In this document: one piece after another, positions 1 to 7,775 of the stretch
How the letters are laid out: every line of letters starts with the position of its first letter
How positions within the stretch are numbered: the stretch's first letter is position 1
Origin: Bacteroidales bacterium UBA5072
Lineage (GTDB): Bacteria > Bacteroidota > Bacteroidia > Bacteroidales > UBA10428
DNA length: 35,145 bases
Direction: 5' to 3'
NCBI GenBank assembly: GCA_002415855.1
Contig: DIAS01000078.1
Coordinates: forward strand, 30,664 to 65,808
Program-made: the position numbers and the translations under genes
The notes under the pieces: model-generated
The model's database searches: none
Seen by the model: the letters and a program-made list of their open reading frames with translations, nothing else
Told to the model about the DNA's origin: nothing

Positions 1-13
1 ACCTGACCGGCGC

Positions 14-38
14 GTCACACTGAGCGGAGTCGAAGTGT
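14..38. repeat. Short REP-like hairpin repeat, copy 1
   Basis: At 17-38 a 22-base unit has arms ACACT and AGTGT around the loop GAGCGGAGTCGA. A second copy of the same 22-base form lies at 33781-33802 with 18 of 22 positions identical. The third stem pair is A-T here and C-G in the other copy, so the stem is kept by a compensatory change. It sits upstream of the sigma-factor gene in non-coding DNA. Its function is unknown; it may be an extragenic palindromic repeat. Confidence 0.55.
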
Positions 39-80
39 AATAAAAAAGAATCGCATAAACAATCACCTGTATTATCAGGA

Positions 81-641
81 ATGTCCATCAAGTTTACTGA
101 TTACAGCGATAAGGAACTGGTGCAGCTATTCAGGGAATCTGATAGCCGTGATTATGCTTTTAACCTTATCGTTAAAAAATACCAGGAACGTCTTTACTGG
201 CATATCCGGAAACTCCTGATCAACCACAATGATACGGATGATGCATTGCAGAATACCTTTATCAAAGCTCTGGCAGGACTGAACAACTTCAGGGAAGAAT
301 CATCCCTGTTTACCTGGTTGTACCGGATCGCAACAAACGAAGCGTTGTCCTTTCTGAATAACAAAAGGAGAAGGTTCCTGCTGCCGCTGGTTGATGTCGA
401 GAACCAACTTTCAGCTACGCTGGAGAATGATCCGTACTTTAACGGCGACGAACTGCAGCTGAAATTTCAGAAAGCCGTGCTTACACTTCCGGAGAAACAA
501 AGGATTGTCTTTAACATGAAGTATTTTGATGAAATGAAATACGAGGATATGGCAGCAATACTCGGTACCTCCGTGGGTGCCCTTAAAGCCTCGTTTCACC
601 ATGCCGTAAAAAAAATTGAAAAATATATCACTGAACATTAA
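81..641 (+). CDS. ECF-type RNA polymerase sigma factor (sigma-70 family)
   Basis: This 186-aa protein should direct core RNA polymerase to a small stress or surface regulon. Sigma region 2 lies at about residues 25-95, with the core-binding stretch DDALQNTFIKAL and the following FREESSLFTWLYRIATNEA. Region 4 lies at about 128-180, with LPEKQRIVFNMKYFDEMKYEDMA shortened here to its start LPEKQRIVFNMKYF, and the helix-turn-helix AAILGTSVGALKASFHHAVKK. The length is normal for ECF factors. The ATG at 81 is the only start that keeps the usual N-terminus. The next gene begins 44 bases downstream and encodes a one-TM protein, the usual position for an anti-sigma partner. No convincing promoter was seen in the 80 bases available upstream. 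The family is certain; the stimulus and target genes are not known. Confidence 0.93.
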   Translation: MSIKFTDYSDKELVQLFRESDSRDYAFNLIVKKYQERLYWHIRKLLINHNDTDDALQNTFIKALAGLNNFREESSLFTWLYRIATNEALSFLNNKRRRFLLPLVDVENQLSATLENDPYFNGDELQLKFQKAVLTLPEKQRIVFNMKYFDEMKYEDMAAILGTSVGALKASFHHAVKKIEKYITEH

Positions 642-685
642 ACCTTTTATACTTTTAATGGTCAAAAAATCAGTACGGAAAAGCG

Positions 686-1129
686 ATGAACGAACATCGG
701 AACATAGGACCCAATCTTGACAGGATCAGGAAGGATAGTCCTTTTAAGGTACCTGACCGGTACTTTGAAGACTTCTCAGCCCGCCTGGATAATAGGATCC
801 GGAGCAAAACGAAAGCTCCGGTGCCTGTGCGTAACATACAGGCATGGAAGCCCTATTTGGCCGCTGCAGCTATCCTTTTTGCAGTCCTCATCACCGGCAA
901 TTACTATTTCAGGGGTCTTCAGGCCAGGAAGGCTGACCGGCTTTTACATGCAGAGATTTCCCGGGTAGTTGAACAGGATCTGTACTCGATTAGTGAGGAT
1001 ATCCTTTATGAAGCCCTTGAAAAAGAAGATCCCGGGAATTCCGACCAGGCAGCTCTCAACAAGGATGCCGCAATTGATTACCTGTTGAATGAAGGTTTGC
1101 GTGATGAAGAGCTCATTACCGACTTTTAA
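686..1129 (+). CDS. Single-TM membrane protein, putative anti-sigma or regulatory partner
   Basis: This 147-aa protein has a basic cytoplasmic N-terminus (about residues 1-53) that includes FKVPDRYFEDFSARL. One membrane span follows at about 55-74 (YLAAAAILFAVLITGNYYF), and then an acidic segment of about 70 residues ends EGLRDEELITDF. The N-terminal VPDRYFEDF stretch resembles the start of small membrane proteins that commonly follow ECF sigma genes in Bacteroidota. No ZAS zinc motif (HxxxCxxC) is present, so it is not a classical zinc anti-sigma factor. It lies between the sigma gene and an exported Spy-like protein with short gaps, so it is probably co-transcribed. The anti-sigma role is inferred from position and topology only. 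Confidence 0.75.
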   Translation: MNEHRNIGPNLDRIRKDSPFKVPDRYFEDFSARLDNRIRSKTKAPVPVRNIQAWKPYLAAAAILFAVLITGNYYFRGLQARKADRLLHAEISRVVEQDLYSISEDILYEALEKEDPGNSDQAALNKDAAIDYLLNEGLRDEELITDF

Positions 1130-1147
1130 ACCGAACTGCAAGATTAT

Positions 1148-1627
1148 ATGACCATGATTAAACCTGTACTAAAAGCCTTGATCCTGGCGATGTCTTTGCT
1201 GGTTACAGGATACAGCATTCAGGCACAACCTGATAAGACCGAAAGACAAGATAATTTACAGCAACAGAAGGTGGTCTTCTTTAATGAAAAATTGCAGCTT
1301 ACTCCTGCTGAATCTGGTAAGTTCTGGCCTGTATACAATGATTATCAGAATCGCCGCGACAAAGTTGCCCGTGACCGGAATACGCTGATGAAATACTTCG
1401 AATCGAACATGAATAACATGACCGAAGCTGAAGCTTCTCAATTGATTGGAAAATATATGACCTTCCAGCGCGAAGAAACACAATTGCTCGAAACCTACAC
1501 AAAAAAATTCCAGGAATTTCTTCCTGCCAAAAAGGTAATGGAAATTTATACTGTGGAACTGGAATTCAAGAAATGGCTGCTGGAAAACCTGAGACAGAAC
1601 AAAATTCCGGCACAGCCCCGCAATTAA
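1148..1627 (+). CDS. Exported helical protein, Spy/LTXXQ-like
   Basis: This 159-aa protein has a signal peptide of about 26 residues ending SIQAQ. The rest is highly charged and predicted to be helical. The segment LQLTPAESGKFWPVYNDYQ resembles the LTxxQ-type motif of Spy/CpxP periplasmic proteins, where a similar helix forms part of a cradle-shaped chaperone dimer. A second helix pair contains MTEAEASQLIGKYMTFQREE. It ends the sigma-partner operon, 18 bases after the previous gene, so a role in sensing or buffering envelope stress is plausible. A second in-frame ATG at 1154 is an equally possible start. The TAA at 1625-1627 directly abuts the reverse-strand stop codon of the next gene. The family link is moderate and the precise role is unknown. 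Confidence 0.78.
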   Translation: MTMIKPVLKALILAMSLLVTGYSIQAQPDKTERQDNLQQQKVVFFNEKLQLTPAESGKFWPVYNDYQNRRDKVARDRNTLMKYFESNMNNMTEAEASQLIGKYMTFQREETQLLETYTKKFQEFLPAKKVMEIYTVELEFKKWLLENLRQNKIPAQPRN

Positions 1628-2539
1628 TTATCCGCGGACAAAGAGCGCCTTGATGATATGAAAGGCCATCCGGGGATTTTCTTTCAATCGCCTTGTACAG
1701 TAATTGAACCAGTCTTTTCCGTACGGCACATAGACCCGCATGGTATAGCCCTTATCCACAATGGACTGGCGCAGTTCAGGCGTAACGCCAAACAACATCT
1801 GGAATTCAAATCTGTCGGCTGGCGCATGGCATGCATCGATCAGCCTGTAGGCTCCTTTAACCAGTCGTTTGTCATGGGTAGCTATGGCAGCATAAACATT
1901 ATTTCGCAGCATGTATTCCAGGTCGATCAGGAAGTTCTGGTTGATCTCCTCCCTGTCTTTAAAAGCCATTTCTGCCGGCTCGTTGTAAATCCCTTTGCAG
2001 ATCCGGATGTTGATGAGTCCCCTGCCCTTATCAAATGCAATAAGGTCTTTCAGATCATCGAGTGTACGTTTGAGGTAGGCTTGAAGAACAAGGCCCACGT
2101 GATGCGGAAATTCGTCCAGAAGTCTTTTGTACAGGTTGATCTCCATGTCGGTGCACTGTGTATCTTCCATGTCAATCCTGACAAACCTGTTGAATGCGGA
2201 AGCCCTGGCAACAATTTCACGAATGTAATGATAGCACATTTCCTGGTCGATCAGGAGGCCAAACATGGTGGGCTTTACCGAAAAGGAATTGTCAAGTCCC
2301 GCCTTCTCGGACTCTTCGATCAGCCGGATGTATTCATTCTTATAATACTGGATGTTTTCTGCACGGGTCTGAAACTCGCCCAACAGATCCATGGTGGCTT
2401 TTATTCGCTGGTTGTTCAACTTCCTGGTAACGTTCAATGCATCCTTCAGCTCTTTGCCGGCAATATACCGCATGCTGAATATCCATACAAATTTCTTGGG
2501 AAGGTATGGTAACAGGCCAACGATCAACTTATTTATCAT
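1628..2539 (-). CDS. Proline dehydrogenase (PRODH), monofunctional
   Basis: This 303-aa FAD enzyme should oxidise L-proline to 1-pyrroline-5-carboxylate and pass electrons to the quinone pool. Family marks visible in the beta-barrel are FVRIDMEDTQCT, INIRICKGIYNEP, AAIATHDKRLV and FQMLFGVTPELR. Near the C-terminus is VYVPYGKDWFNYCTRRLKEN, with the conserved arginine pair that binds the substrate carboxylate. The reading frame is open further upstream to 2581, but the ATG at 2539 (MINKLIVGLLP) matches the family start better. No aldehyde dehydrogenase domain is fused; the partner enzyme is encoded at 17473-19119. The gene is convergent with the Spy-like gene and there are no intergenic bases between the two stop codons. 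Confidence 0.93.
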   Translation of the reverse strand: MINKLIVGLLPYLPKKFVWIFSMRYIAGKELKDALNVTRKLNNQRIKATMDLLGEFQTRAENIQYYKNEYIRLIEESEKAGLDNSFSVKPTMFGLLIDQEMCYHYIREIVARASAFNRFVRIDMEDTQCTDMEINLYKRLLDEFPHHVGLVLQAYLKRTLDDLKDLIAFDKGRGLINIRICKGIYNEPAEMAFKDREEINQNFLIDLEYMLRNNVYAAIATHDKRLVKGAYRLIDACHAPADRFEFQMLFGVTPELRQSIVDKGYTMRVYVPYGKDWFNYCTRRLKENPRMAFHIIKALFVRG

Positions 2540-2677
2540 TGTAATGCAATAATTATAATTAAAAATCCACCTCAGAATCAAAATGTAAAATTATCATGAT
2601 CCGGAGGTGGAAAACAGGACAATTGTCATAGACTGGCATGCATGAATATGAAATATATCATGCTGTCAGCGGGTGGT

Positions 2678-5600
2678 TCATTGGATGATCATCTTGCCCT
2701 GGAATGACCTCTCTGCTGTATAAACAACTACGTAATAAACGCCCCTGGGAAGATGTTGTACATCCAGGATTTCATTTTCAATTTCCAACCATTGAACTTC
2801 CCGGCTGAACACCAGCTGTCCCTGGTTATTGATGATCCGGATCAAAATATCCTCCGCATCAGGTGTCCCGGTGGAAATCCGGAACAAACCATTGTTCGGA
2901 TTGGGATAGATGATAATCTCCGCCTGCACTCCATTGATTTCTTCGATTCCGCTTTGCATGTTGATCCTGACTGTTTTTGTCGACCGGCAATCGTTCTGAC
3001 CGGTGACGGTAACCGAATAAATTCCATTCTGGGTTACCATGTAAGTCTGTTGTGTTGAACCATCCTGCCATAGATAGGATTTATGGCCTGCACCGGCATC
3101 GAGCTGATGTGGTAGCTCCGTGTTCAATACACCGTTTACATCTCCAAAGTCGATTACCGGACCCGGCAAAGCATCAAATTCAACCCCCAGGGTGTCATTC
3201 CAGTCTTTCATGTCCTGCCCGAAAAGGGTATAGAATGCGATACTGCTGATTCCGCCCTCGCTGACGGGTATATTGCCTGAAAGCACCAGGTCGAGGGTGG
3301 CTCCGGTGGCAAAATTGGCGGAACGTACAAGCGTATCCAGTGTAACCCTGGTTCCGTTCACATCACAGGCGACAAAGATCGGGGCATCCTTACCAATGCT
3401 GGTTGTTCCGAGATTCTTTACCCTGACTTTCACATTCCCGAAATCACCCGTACAACCGTTCAGGGGCATATTCGTATAGGTAATTCCGACATCGCTGTAT
3501 ATCAGAAACACCGTTACGGTGTCACCGTCAAAGCATGAGGTCCGCGTGTCGGTTGCCAAAACACGGTAAATACCACTTGTGGTGACCGTATATACCTGTT
3601 CGGTGAATCCATCCTGCCATTGATAGCTTAAGTAAGGTGAATACCCTGCATCAATCTGGAATTGTATGTCTTCTATATATTCCGTTTTGTCAAGCCCGAA
3701 GTCAACTTCCGGTTTGGCATAGCGGTAGATCACCATACCCATGGTATCATTGTTGGTTCTGATGTCACCCGACATCACCGTTGTAGCCTCAAAACCATAG
3801 TCGGCAGGGCTGCTCAAATCTACTGTACCGGGAAAGCTATGCAGAACAGCCGATCCGGGCAACAGCTGGCTGGCAAGGTTCACTGTGCCGTTGACCCTTG
3901 TTCCTCCGTTAAGACTGTAGCTGACTGCAATGGCAGTTCCGGATGGTATAGTATCCGTACCGGAATTGCGTATCCTGAGCGATACGGCTTCGGCCGCATT
4001 GAACCTGCAATCAGAAACCGGGCTTGCAAAACCATCGGGACTTACATCCCTGATCTTTAACCTGATATAAGCTGTATCGGAGTTGTCGCATTGGTTCTCA
4101 TCAAAAACCTGCACCCAGTAAGTTCCTGTTTCTGTCACCTCCCGGGCCCGTGTGGTGAGGCCATTATCCCAGAGGTAGCTTTCATAACCGCTGCCTGCAT
4201 CTAATGTATAGGATAGCGCCTGGACAGTTTTGTCGGGGCCCAGGTTTATCGTCGGGCGGCCCAGTATTTCAATACTTTTCACAAAGGTGTCATTCCATGT
4301 GATGGTATCACCGCCATAGGTTGTATAAATGATGAAGTTGTAAGTGCCCTTGCCTGACAGATCAATGGCCCCTCTGGTAAAGGTATGATCAATGGTGCGT
4401 CCTGAATATAAAGTACGGGTAAGTTCCAGTGTATCCGAAACCGGCAGTCCGGAATTAAGGCTGTAAACAACTGCGATTTTCTGGCCTTTTGAAATGCTGT
4501 CGGTTCCATAATTCGTAATGGTTACAACAGGATATTCGTGTTTTCCGAAGCCACAGTCATCCACGGGATGAACAAGTCCGGAGACTCCCACATCACTGAA
4601 CAGCAATTCAACATTCGTGGAGTCGTAAGTTGTGCAACCATTGCCTCTGGTAGCTGTGACGGTCAGGTACTGCCATCCGGCATGCTGTACATTGTATGTA
4701 CTTGAACCTGCCGTCCCGTTCCACCAGTAATCGTAAGCTGCGTTATAATTGGTTTCAAGCGTTACAGTATCCGGCAGGTGTGTCTGTATGGTATCGATGA
4801 GACTGGTTATGGGACCCGGGTAGACCTCAAAGCTGATGGACGCGGTATCGTTTTCGCTGAGACCATATTCAGGATCCTCTTTCAACAGGGTATAAGCCCG
4901 CAGCTTGTAGCTGTCCGGAAGTGATACATCCACGGGTGCAGAAAATGTGTGCTGCAATGTGGCCCCCGGTTTTAAATCGGCTGAAAGTCTGAAGGTATCC
5001 ACAGCTATTTTTACCTCATTGAAATCAAATCCAACAATGAGGGTATCATTTTGCTTCACCGTATTGATGCCGAAATTTTTAACCGTCACGGTTACATGGT
5101 CCGGATTAACATACTGGCAGGCATCGGTATGAGAAGTGATCTGCGACACACCCAAGTCAGCCGGTGCGGTTGAAATACTGAAATCATCGAAAGCAAATCC
5201 GACTTCGCTGCTGTCGGCATTGCTGGCAAATGCCAGTCTGAACTTCATTACAGGAGCAGCAGTGACCTGGTTGGGAATGATAATCCTTGATGTTTTCCAA
5301 CCTCCTGAATTACCCGACCACCCCCTTGACTGTAATGACTGAACATACCCTGTATACCAGTTGACACCTGAAGCGAGAGTATCCAGCAAATGCCAGTTCA
5401 ATCCATCGTCGGTGGTGTATTGTATGGCAGCACCATCCTCACCGTTTTCAGTTATGAACCAGTATTTAAACTGGAGGATCTTCCTGTCGTGATCATTATT
5501 GGTATAACATACACTCTCGACAAAAGAGGAATCTGAATCAGGATAGTTTGAGGAAAGTTTTGTCATCCAAAGCTTTGAACCTGAAGGAGGTTCGATGCCA

Positions 5601-7600
5601 AAACCCGGATTACCCCATTCCCAGTTGGAATTGATATTCAATTGAGGTTTCCATAATCCTCCCGTCAACTCGAATGATTCTGTATAATCTTGATTAATAG
5701 ATGACTGCACATAGAATAACTTCACGATCCCGTCATTCGCAGGATCATCATCCCCGTTCATGCGTGTTGATACGACGAAATCATAGATGTCAGGAACTGA
5801 CAGGTCCGCTTTTTTTTTAAACGTAAAGAAAACGCTGTCACCTATCGGTATTACCTGGTAAAGCGTATCATACGTAATGTTCTCATTTCCATCAAAAGAA
5901 TACTGAAGGGGAATTACCCCGTAGGAAGCAGTGGCCCCATAATTCTTTACCACAACTGTTACTGATTCACTGTTTGTATGACCACAACCATCAACAGGTG
6001 CTACAACTCTGCTAATGCCAACATCCTTAGAAACATAATTGCCTGTAATGCTAAAATTATCAATGTTCCAACCCGATAATTGCCAATAGTCATTGGTGGT
6101 CCCCAGGGTATACCTGATCAGCACTTTACTTTTCCGGGCTGCCAGACTGGAAATATCAATTTCATGCAATTTCCAGGTATTGTCAAGAATCATGCTGGAA
6201 TTTATCCAGGCTTCCTGCCAGGTTTTCCCACCATCGGGGCTGACATCAATAAAAGCTTCGTCATTAATGCCAATATTGAGGAACCGCATGTAACGGACCG
6301 AGAGATCATTATAATAGGTGAAATCAAAAGTATCAGAAATGGCACGGTACTCACCTAGTGAAAGGTTTTTCTCATAATCGCCCGGATAATCCCCCAGACC
6401 GGTCAGATCCGTACCAATTACTTTGGAACCGCTGTACGCTGATTCAGGATCAGCATTCCCCTGCGAACCACCCAACCCTAGAGGAGTCCCGTATTCAAAT
6501 TCTCCTGAAAGCTGCCATTTCAGGGATGATTCAAAGTCATCCGTGGTCAGTGTCTGAAAGATAGTACGTGAACCTTCAGGCGACTGTTGATTGCTGAAAT
6601 AGTTCTGACCGTTGATGTTAATGCTGTTTGCGGCAAACCTGGCATCAATGGTATCCCGGTGGCCGGCATCCGGTTTGACATCATAGGTAATCCATAAATA
6701 GGAATATCCTGTAGGCAGATCATAATTCAGGCTGCTAAAAACAGCCTGTCCCGAAACAAAACTTACTCCTGTGCCCACCTGATTATCGGTATTGAAATCA
6801 TCACTGGTTGTCAGGTATAATTTAACGCCTCCTGCTGCAATATCAGCATCGTCCGTGTTTTGCGAAGTCAATGCCAGGGAGTTGATGGGACAGGTCCCGG
6901 TGTTCCCCATCACTTTCAGCTTCAATCGTAGAATGGGATTATTGATCGTTCCGGAAGCAACCGATACATCCGAGGCCTGCTCCACCGAGATATCGCTCAG
7001 GGATTTCTGGCGTATCCCTGTTTCCACGATCTGTACATCATCAATGCAGGTGCCGTATCCCCATTTTGTTTCTCCTTCAAAAGCCAGGTAGTAATCGGCA
7101 GACAAATCATTTTCAGGCAGTAAAATGATGCGCTCCATCCAATCGGTGGTTGCTTCGGTATATTCCTTTAGAAGGATCCAGGAACCGGTGGCGCTTTTCC
7201 GATAGTAAACCCTCAGCCGGTCGTTATAATATTCCGAACCATGTTTCCATTTAATCTGGGCATGATAAAAATGCAGCTCCGGCTTAATGGCAAATTCAAT
7301 TGCATTGATTTTTTTGGTTACCAGTTTGGTGGCTTCACTGTTCAGGCTTTGGAATTGAAAAAGGGCGTTATACAAACCGCCATGAGCAGCCAGGGGATTG
7401 CGGGTATTGGGAATTTCGGGATTCAGCGTGTATCCCCCATTCTCATAACGCCAAGTGATGGATCCTTTGATAAATTCTTCCTTCCAGTTTAAAGGAATCT
7501 CACCCGATTCGAAATTCTCGGAGAAAAGAACAACCTGCCCGTAACCCTTCATGCAAAGAACAGCCAGGCCCAGCTGCAAAATCAAGAAGATCTTTTTCAT
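2678..7600 (-). CDS. Giant secreted multidomain protein with T9SS type A sorting domain
   Basis: This 1640-aa protein begins with a signal peptide of about 21 residues (MKKIFLILQLGLAVLCMKGYG). An MAM/jelly-roll-like domain starting LFSENFESGEIPLNW follows. At about 200-345 lies a segment resembling the N-terminal associated domain of BNR-repeat sialidases, then two more jelly-roll-like regions with SGWNIDNFSI and FAFDDFSIST. Five CARDB-like units start near residues 524, 814, 1004, 1184 and 1368, each opening roughly DVGxSxxxxPxxxCG and continuing with a VKNYG-like strand. From about 950 they alternate with Ig-like units carrying YLWDNG or YLWQDG. The C-terminus from about 1559 (IIIYPNPNNGLFRI to GKMIIQ) is a type A T9SS sorting domain. 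It is therefore probably exported, cleaved by PorU and attached to the surface. No catalytic motif was recognised, so adhesion is an inference. Confidence 0.9.
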   Translation of the reverse strand: MKKIFLILQLGLAVLCMKGYGQVVLFSENFESGEIPLNWKEEFIKGSITWRYENGGYTLNPEIPNTRNPLAAHGGLYNALFQFQSLNSEATKLVTKKINAIEFAIKPELHFYHAQIKWKHGSEYYNDRLRVYYRKSATGSWILLKEYTEATTDWMERIILLPENDLSADYYLAFEGETKWGYGTCIDDVQIVETGIRQKSLSDISVEQASDVSVASGTINNPILRLKLKVMGNTGTCPINSLALTSQNTDDADIAAGGVKLYLTTSDDFNTDNQVGTGVSFVSGQAVFSSLNYDLPTGYSYLWITYDVKPDAGHRDTIDARFAANSININGQNYFSNQQSPEGSRTIFQTLTTDDFESSLKWQLSGEFEYGTPLGLGGSQGNADPESAYSGSKVIGTDLTGLGDYPGDYEKNLSLGEYRAISDTFDFTYYNDLSVRYMRFLNIGINDEAFIDVSPDGGKTWQEAWINSSMILDNTWKLHEIDISSLAARKSKVLIRYTLGTTNDYWQLSGWNIDNFSITGNYVSKDVGISRVVAPVDGCGHTNSESVTVVVKNYGATASYGVIPLQYSFDGNENITYDTLYQVIPIGDSVFFTFKKKADLSVPDIYDFVVSTRMNGDDDPANDGIVKLFYVQSSINQDYTESFELTGGLWKPQLNINSNWEWGNPGFGIEPPSGSKLWMTKLSSNYPDSDSSFVESVCYTNNDHDRKILQFKYWFITENGEDGAAIQYTTDDGLNWHLLDTLASGVNWYTGYVQSLQSRGWSGNSGGWKTSRIIIPNQVTAAPVMKFRLAFASNADSSEVGFAFDDFSISTAPADLGVSQITSHTDACQYVNPDHVTVTVKNFGINTVKQNDTLIVGFDFNEVKIAVDTFRLSADLKPGATLQHTFSAPVDVSLPDSYKLRAYTLLKEDPEYGLSENDTASISFEVYPGPITSLIDTIQTHLPDTVTLETNYNAAYDYWWNGTAGSSTYNVQHAGWQYLTVTATRGNGCTTYDSTNVELLFSDVGVSGLVHPVDDCGFGKHEYPVVTITNYGTDSISKGQKIAVVYSLNSGLPVSDTLELTRTLYSGRTIDHTFTRGAIDLSGKGTYNFIIYTTYGGDTITWNDTFVKSIEILGRPTINLGPDKTVQALSYTLDAGSGYESYLWDNGLTTRAREVTETGTYWVQVFDENQCDNSDTAYIRLKIRDVSPDGFASPVSDCRFNAAEAVSLRIRNSGTDTIPSGTAIAVSYSLNGGTRVNGTVNLASQLLPGSAVLHSFPGTVDLSSPADYGFEATTVMSGDIRTNNDTMGMVIYRYAKPEVDFGLDKTEYIEDIQFQIDAGYSPYLSYQWQDGFTEQVYTVTTSGIYRVLATDTRTSCFDGDTVTVFLIYSDVGITYTNMPLNGCTGDFGNVKVRVKNLGTTSIGKDAPIFVACDVNGTRVTLDTLVRSANFATGATLDLVLSGNIPVSEGGISSIAFYTLFGQDMKDWNDTLGVEFDALPGPVIDFGDVNGVLNTELPHQLDAGAGHKSYLWQDGSTQQTYMVTQNGIYSVTVTGQNDCRSTKTVRINMQSGIEEINGVQAEIIIYPNPNNGLFRISTGTPDAEDILIRIINNQGQLVFSREVQWLEIENEILDVQHLPRGVYYVVVYTAERSFQGKMIIQ

Positions 7601-7775
7601 AACGCCTTTGTTGATTCAAACAGGTTTTACGTATTTGTGCATTTTTGGTTGCAAAGGTTTTGGTTCATTCTAACGTACATGAAATGCGTGGATTATCTTA
7701 CTGATAGCGGTTTTGCGTCAGCAAACAGCAACTTTTGGACGATTTTTTCGTAAAAAAAGATAAGTTTTATCCATC
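7601..7775. other. Divergent intergenic region between two giant secreted-protein genes
   Basis: These 175 bases separate two oppositely oriented giant genes and must hold both starts of transcription unless the promoters are farther off. Only near matches to the TAnnTTTG -7 box are visible: AACCTTTG on the reverse strand at 7652-7659 and AACTTTTG on the forward strand at 7730-7737. Neither has a well-spaced TTTG upstream box. No operator-like palindrome was seen. Confidence 0.35.

Noticed and set aside
1658..2512. 284-aa forward ORF opposite proline dehydrogenase
   Set aside because: The reverse frame holds all conserved PRODH motifs; the forward translation has no recognisable domain.
2636..2668. 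Hairpin downstream of the 1640-aa protein gene as a terminator
   Set aside because: Only a six-base stem (GCATGA with TCATGC) around a 12-base AT-rich loop, with no T run; too weak to call.
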